From the NCBI RefSeq assembly GCF_001642325.1, contig NZ_LSFI01000017.1, positions 1 to 49,629 on the forward strand: a stretch of 49,629 nucleotides of DNA, in the 5' to 3' direction. The notes under the pieces were generated by a model. It did not search any database, was not told the DNA's origin, and saw only the letters and a program-made list of their open reading frames with translations. The position numbers were made by a program, and so were the translations under genes. This document shows, one piece after another, positions 46,572-49,629 of the stretch. How positions within the stretch are numbered: the stretch's first letter is position 1; each line of letters begins with the position of its first letter. The stretch is from Thermodesulfatator autotrophicus (lineage in GTDB: Bacteria; Desulfobacterota; Thermodesulfobacteria; Thermodesulfobacteriales; Thermodesulfatatoraceae).

Positions 46572-48266
46572 TTACTTTTTCTTGGCCAAACGAGCCCGGT
46601 AAAGTACACACGGCGCCTTGGCTATAATCACCGAAAGCTCATTTTTTTCAAGAATAGGGCGCACTGCTTCTTTAGCCTTTTCTTTCTGATAAGGATTTAT
46701 GGTAACCACATTTTTGACCCCTAAGGCCTTAACCACTTCAGCAATGTCTATTCTGGGCCGATCTTCAAGAACTTTAGGCCGCAGTTCCTGGGAAGGAACT
46801 GGCTGGTGGCCGGTCATAGCGGTGGTTTCGTTATCAAGTACCACCAAGGTAAAGTTATGTTTATTGAAAACCGCGCTGGCTAAAGGAGAAAGCCCGGCGT
46901 GGAAAAAGGTGGAATCACCTATAAAAGAGACTATGCGCTGGTCAGTAGCCACCGAAAAACCACAGGGAGATCCAACACTTGAACCCATGCAGATAAGATA
47001 ATCAGCCATTTGAATAGGCGGTAAAATACCCAGGGTGTAACAGCCAATATCAGTGGGGAAGATAGTATTTTCAAGCTGGCCCAAGTCTTTTAAGACATCC
47101 TTGATCACGTTATAGGTCTCGCGATGAGGACAACCAGGGCAAAGCGTAGGGGGCCTTGGTGGAAGGTCTGGCACCCAGGAAACATCAGGGGTCTCAGGTT
47201 GAGGCAAATCTAGAGAAAATGCTCTGGCTATGGCCTCTTTAACCTGGCCCGGATCAAACTCAAAATAACGGGGAAGATGACCAGAATATTTACCAAGTAT
47301 ATCTACTTTAAACCCTTCTCTTTGAGCTACTACTCTGGCAGCCTCTTCAAGGTAAGGCTCAAGTTCTTCTACTACGAGGACCTTTTCTACCTGACTTAAA
47401 AATTCGGCTATAAGTTTAGTTGGCCAGGGATGGGTAAAACCAAGGGTCAATACCCTAATTTTTTCATCAATGTTTAATTCCTGAAAGGCATCGTAAACAT
47501 AATTAGCCGCCACACTGCTGGTGATGATACCTAAAGTGCCGTTTCCGTAAACAAAGTTCCAGGAAGCACTTTCAGCCAAAGTTTCGGCTTCTTTCATCTT
47601 TTCAAGGAGTACTTTGTGTCTTTCCCTGGCTACAGCTGGGATAGGCACCCAGCGGCGGATATCTTTTTCAAATTTTCCTTTAACTGGTTTATCATAGGAG
47701 GGCATTTCTCCTACTTTTACAACTCCTCTGGCATGAGACACTCTAGTAGTCGTACGCAAAAGCACTGGAAGCTCAAGCTTTTCAGAAAGTTCAAAAGCAA
47801 AACGGGTCATCTGGTAAGCTTCTTCAGGGGTAGCAGGCTCAAGTAATGGGAGACCTGAGAGCCTGGCATAGTAGCGGCTATCCTGTTCGTTCTGGCTAGA
47901 GTGGCAGGAAGGATCATCTGCCACCACAATTACCATGCCACCTTGTACTCCAATGTAGGCAAGAGTCATCAGGGCATCAGCGGCTACATTTAAACCGACG
48001 TGCTTCATACAGGTGAGACTTCTTAAGCCAGAGGCCGCAGCGGCAGCGGCTACCTCGGTAGCTACCTTTTCATTGGTAGAGAATTCAAAATAAAGCCCGG
48101 GTAATTCATGCTGTATCTGAAACAGGTTATTGCCAATCTCAGAGGAAGGGGTCCCTGGATAGGCGGCGCCTATCTTTAGGCCTGCCTCTAAGGCTCCTCT
48201 AACAATAGCTTCGTTTCCTAATAAAAGGAGTTTTTGGCCTGGTTTGGCTTCTACCAGTGGATGCAT
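46572..48266 (-). CDS. iorA: Indolepyruvate ferredoxin oxidoreductase, alpha subunit (short form)
   Basis: 564 residues. N-terminal pyrimidine domain (GNEAIVRGALEAG, AAYPGTPSSEIG), then the thiamine diphosphate domain: CPGCPHRETYNVIKDVL, DIGCYTLG, GDSTFFHAGL and LDNETTAMTGHQP. The CPGC and GC cysteines could hold a proximal Fe-S cluster. The usual C-terminal two-cluster ferredoxin domain is absent: the protein ends VIIAKAPCVLYRARLAKKK. The ATG at 48266 has GGGAGG upstream, part of a hairpin at 48274-48313. Confidence 0.92.
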   Translation of the reverse strand: MHPLVEAKPGQKLLLLGNEAIVRGALEAGLKIGAAYPGTPSSEIGNNLFQIQHELPGLYFEFSTNEKVATEVAAAAAASGLRSLTCMKHVGLNVAADALMTLAYIGVQGGMVIVVADDPSCHSSQNEQDSRYYARLSGLPLLEPATPEEAYQMTRFAFELSEKLELPVLLRTTTRVSHARGVVKVGEMPSYDKPVKGKFEKDIRRWVPIPAVARERHKVLLEKMKEAETLAESASWNFVYGNGTLGIITSSVAANYVYDAFQELNIDEKIRVLTLGFTHPWPTKLIAEFLSQVEKVLVVEELEPYLEEAARVVAQREGFKVDILGKYSGHLPRYFEFDPGQVKEAIARAFSLDLPQPETPDVSWVPDLPPRPPTLCPGCPHRETYNVIKDVLKDLGQLENTIFPTDIGCYTLGILPPIQMADYLICMGSSVGSPCGFSVATDQRIVSFIGDSTFFHAGLSPLASAVFNKHNFTLVVLDNETTAMTGHQPVPSQELRPKVLEDRPRIDIAEVVKALGVKNVVTINPYQKEKAKEAVRPILEKNELSVIIAKAPCVLYRARLAKKK

Positions 48267-48273
48267 AATTAAA

Positions 48274-48313
48274 CCTCCCGCCAATAGTTAGAAAGGTATT
48301 ACCTGGCGGGAGG
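48274..48313 (-). promoter_or_regulatory. Hairpin that masks the iorA ribosome binding site
   Basis: On the minus strand, CCTCCCGCCA (48313-48304) can pair perfectly with TGGCGGGAGG (48283-48274) across a 20-base loop. The second arm contains the iorA Shine-Dalgarno GGGAGG, 7 bases before the ATG. When folded, translation of iorA should be blocked. It is followed by TTTAATT, so it may also act as a weak terminator for the upstream gene. Confidence 0.6.
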
Positions 48314-48332
48314 CTAAATGGCAAGAGCAATT

Positions 48333-48776
48333 TTAAATAAGTTGAGCTTTACGCCAGCCCTCTTCTTTAAGACGAGCCATTCTAGCGTTAGCCCAATCCC
48401 TCAACTCTTTGAAATAACGATGAGGATCTTCCTTAAGAATAGCCACGATAGCTTCTTTTTCGTTTTTTATGTCTTCTAATTCGCCTGGGTAAAGCTCCTT
48501 CCAGGTGGCGTAGCCCTCATCAAAAAGAAAAGCGGGAGTTACTTTTTCTGCGGGAATACCAAGTTTGGCTACAGCCATAAAACGGGCAAGTTCCATATCA
48601 TACTCAATAATCCAGCCGTTATCCCAAATCATGGTGGATTCATTAAGTTCTATTTCAGAAGAACAGCGCGGGCAGTAGAGGCTAAAAATAACTTCTTGTG
48701 GCATAATATTGTCTCTCAGGTTAAAACTTGCCTCTTTTTGCCCGCATTCACAGCGTATTTTGACTTCCATACACAT
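48333..48776 (-). CDS. Small zinc-binding protein (CpXC-like)
   Basis: 147 residues. N-terminal IRCECGQKEASF and LYCPRCSSEIE give four cysteines suited to a zinc ribbon, similar to the CpXC domain. The C-terminal helical part is unrecognised. I chose the ATG at 48776 because GAGGTG lies 6 bases upstream. It follows the 35-residue zinc-ribbon gene by 11 bases, in a perR-led operon. Function unknown. Confidence 0.65.
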   Translation of the reverse strand: MCMEVKIRCECGQKEASFNLRDNIMPQEVIFSLYCPRCSSEIELNESTMIWDNGWIIEYDMELARFMAVAKLGIPAEKVTPAFLFDEGYATWKELYPGELEDIKNEKEAIVAILKEDPHRYFKELRDWANARMARLKEEGWRKAQLI

Positions 48777-48787
48777 AAAAAACACCT

Positions 48788-48895
48788 CTATTCTTCTTTT
48801 TTCATGGTGCCCTGCTCTCCACATTTAGGGCACTTACGGGGCTTACAACGGCCTTCTTTAGTGGCACCGCACTTTTCACAACGAAAAACTGCCAT
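48788..48895 (-). CDS. RCKP-type rubredoxin-like zinc-ribbon microprotein
   Basis: 35 residues: cysteines in FRCEKCGAT and GRCKPRKCPKCGE. The RCKP pattern is that of small rubredoxin-like domains often linked to rubrerythrin or peroxide defence genes in anaerobes. AGGAGGTG precedes the ATG. It lies 2 bases after perR, which supports an oxidative-stress link. Confidence 0.8.
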   Translation of the reverse strand: MAVFRCEKCGATKEGRCKPRKCPKCGEQGTMKKEE

Positions 48896-48897
48896 AG

Positions 48898-49314
48898 TTA
48901 CACCTCCTTTCTTTTACAGTCTGCACAAACTCCGCGGAAAATTATTTCACATTCTTTTATTTCAAATTGTTTTTGGTGTTCCCCAGGAAGTGTTATTTGA
49001 AAATCTTCAAAAATATCATAGACCCTATGACACCTTTCACAAATAAAATGGTGGTGAGGGGAAGGGTTAGGGTCAAAACGCTTTTTCCCAGGTTCAATAC
49101 TCAACTCCCGTATGAGGCCCTTCTCTTTTAAGGCCTCTAAAGTGTTATAAACGGTAGCAAAAGACATACTGGGAAATTTACCTTCCACATGGCGATAAAT
49201 ATCTTCCGCTGAAGGATGAGAAGTATTTCCTTCTAAATACTCCAAAATAGCAAGCCTTTGAGGAGTCATCTTAAGCCCTAGCTTACGATAATGTTCAATT
49301 TTTTCTCTGGTCAC
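48898..49314 (-). CDS. perR: Peroxide-responsive Fur-family repressor PerR
   Basis: 138 residues from the GTG at 49314, which has GAGGTG 6 bases upstream; the GTG at 49323 lies inside that site. Winged helix at 1-75 (MTPQRLAILEYLEG, FATVYNTLEALKEKGLI). Zinc cysteines C92, C95, C130 and C133. The metal-sensing set H33, D81, H87, H89 and D100 aligns in spacing with Bacillus PerR H37, D85, H91, H93 and D104; Asp at the last position favours PerR over Fur. Confidence 0.87.
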   Translation of the reverse strand: MTREKIEHYRKLGLKMTPQRLAILEYLEGNTSHPSAEDIYRHVEGKFPSMSFATVYNTLEALKEKGLIRELSIEPGKKRFDPNPSPHHHFICERCHRVYDIFEDFQITLPGEHQKQFEIKECEIIFRGVCADCKRKEV

Positions 49315-49341
49315 AGTTATCACCTCATAAATTTTTTTTGT

Positions 49342-49356
49342 TTAGATTGGCTCTAA
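49342..49356. promoter_or_regulatory. Possible PerR autoregulatory operator
   Basis: TTAGA-N5-TCTAA is a short perfect inverted repeat in the AT-rich leader upstream of perR. Fur-family repressors commonly bind such AT-rich dyads before their own genes. Only 5 bases per arm, so weak. Confidence 0.3.
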
Positions 49357-49388
49357 GATAATAAAAAATTTTCATTTTGCAAGTTTTG

Positions 49389-49450
49389 AAAGGGACAGGC
49401 AAAACATCTTTAGCGCTGCTTAAAACTAACCGATAAAAGGGACAGGCAAA
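49389..49450. repeat. Direct repeat upstream of the Y1 transposase gene
   Basis: AAAGGGACAGGCAAA occurs at 49389-49403 and again at 49436-49450. Similar GGGACAGG motifs flank Y1/RAYT transposase genes in other anaerobes, so this probably marks the element's left end. Confidence 0.55.
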
Positions 49451-49471
49451 CTTTTAAAAGGAGGTTTCGTT

Positions 49472-49629
49472 ATGCCACGCATACCTAGATTTTTTATGAA
49501 CGACCCAAAAGCGGCTTATCACGTCATCTCCCGCACGGCCCTTCCAGGCCACCACGTCCTTGGCCAGGAAGAAAAAGACTATCTCCTTAACCTCATCTGC
49601 TGGCTCTCTCAGGTCTATTTCGTGGAAGT
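49472..49629 (+). CDS. REP-associated tyrosine (Y1) transposase, 5' part
   Basis: The first 52 codons of a gene that runs off the window. AAAAGGAGG precedes the ATG. MPRIPRFFMNDPKAAYHVIS is the typical beginning of Y1 HUH-type transposases of the RAYT/IS200-like family (first strand then YHVISR). The HUH motif and catalytic Tyr lie beyond the window. Confidence 0.75.
   Translation, partial: MPRIPRFFMNDPKAAYHVISRTALPGHHVLGQEEKDYLLNLICWLSQVYFVE

Overview
The window reads as chromosomal DNA of an anaerobic, probably thermophilic Gram-negative bacterium. The best fit is the class Thermodesulfobacteria (a Thermodesulfatator-like organism); this is an inference from gene content, not from a marker comparison. 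Gram-negative signs are KdtA (lipid A Kdo transfer), Pal and OmpH/Skp. Anaerobic signs are IorAB, many Fe-S proteins, a siroheme protein and an FNR-type operator. The branched-polyamine synthase BpsA points to thermophily. Genes are tightly packed with 1-4 base start/stop overlaps, and three convergent pairs even overlap at their 3' ends.

Layout. 1-2606: tail of a PD-(D/E)XK-type protein, then a three-gene operon (ferredoxin-like protein, siroheme/sulfite-reductase-like protein, zinc-ribbon protein) behind an FNR-like box and two abutting hairpins. 2787-6665: bpsA, nikR, and a leftward cutA / CsgG-like lipoprotein / exported protein operon. 7079-9752: a divergent dnaA whose 3' end overlaps an FAD-linked oxidase gene by 110 bases. 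9822-14118: a strikingly AT-rich module of TonB-dependent receptor, periplasmic binding protein and sensor histidine kinase, the most interesting candidate system here. 14337-15998: ilvD. 16515-22503: rightward run nfu, rpoZ, dnaJ, moaC, dksA-like, GH57 glycosidase, galT, response regulator. 22554-23879: an intact IS3-family element with a 3-bp target duplication, inserted in a cluster of dispersed repeats. 24245-28722: sugar epimerase and sigma-54 activator (leftward), then PNP and RNase G. 29046-36698: MetE-like gene, mgtC, and the leftward ftsH-folP-cdaA-cdaR-glmM operon (c-di-AMP and cell wall precursor control). 36863-37475: response regulator and stand-alone Lrp-type effector domain. 37472-41296: yicC-remA-gmk-rlmB-kdtA. 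41352-45975: cysteine-rich protein, pal, ompH, glk, small membrane protein, murJ. 45965-48266: iorAB. 48333-49314: perR with two small zinc-ribbon proteins. 49472-end: start of a REP-associated (Y1) transposase.

Dispersed palindromic repeats with a GTCATTGCGAG-type core occupy the intergenic clusters at about 14162-14330, 16150-16362, 23880-24160 and 28730-29040. Most spurious small ORFs in the window arise from them. No rRNA, tRNA or CRISPR array was recognised by eye.
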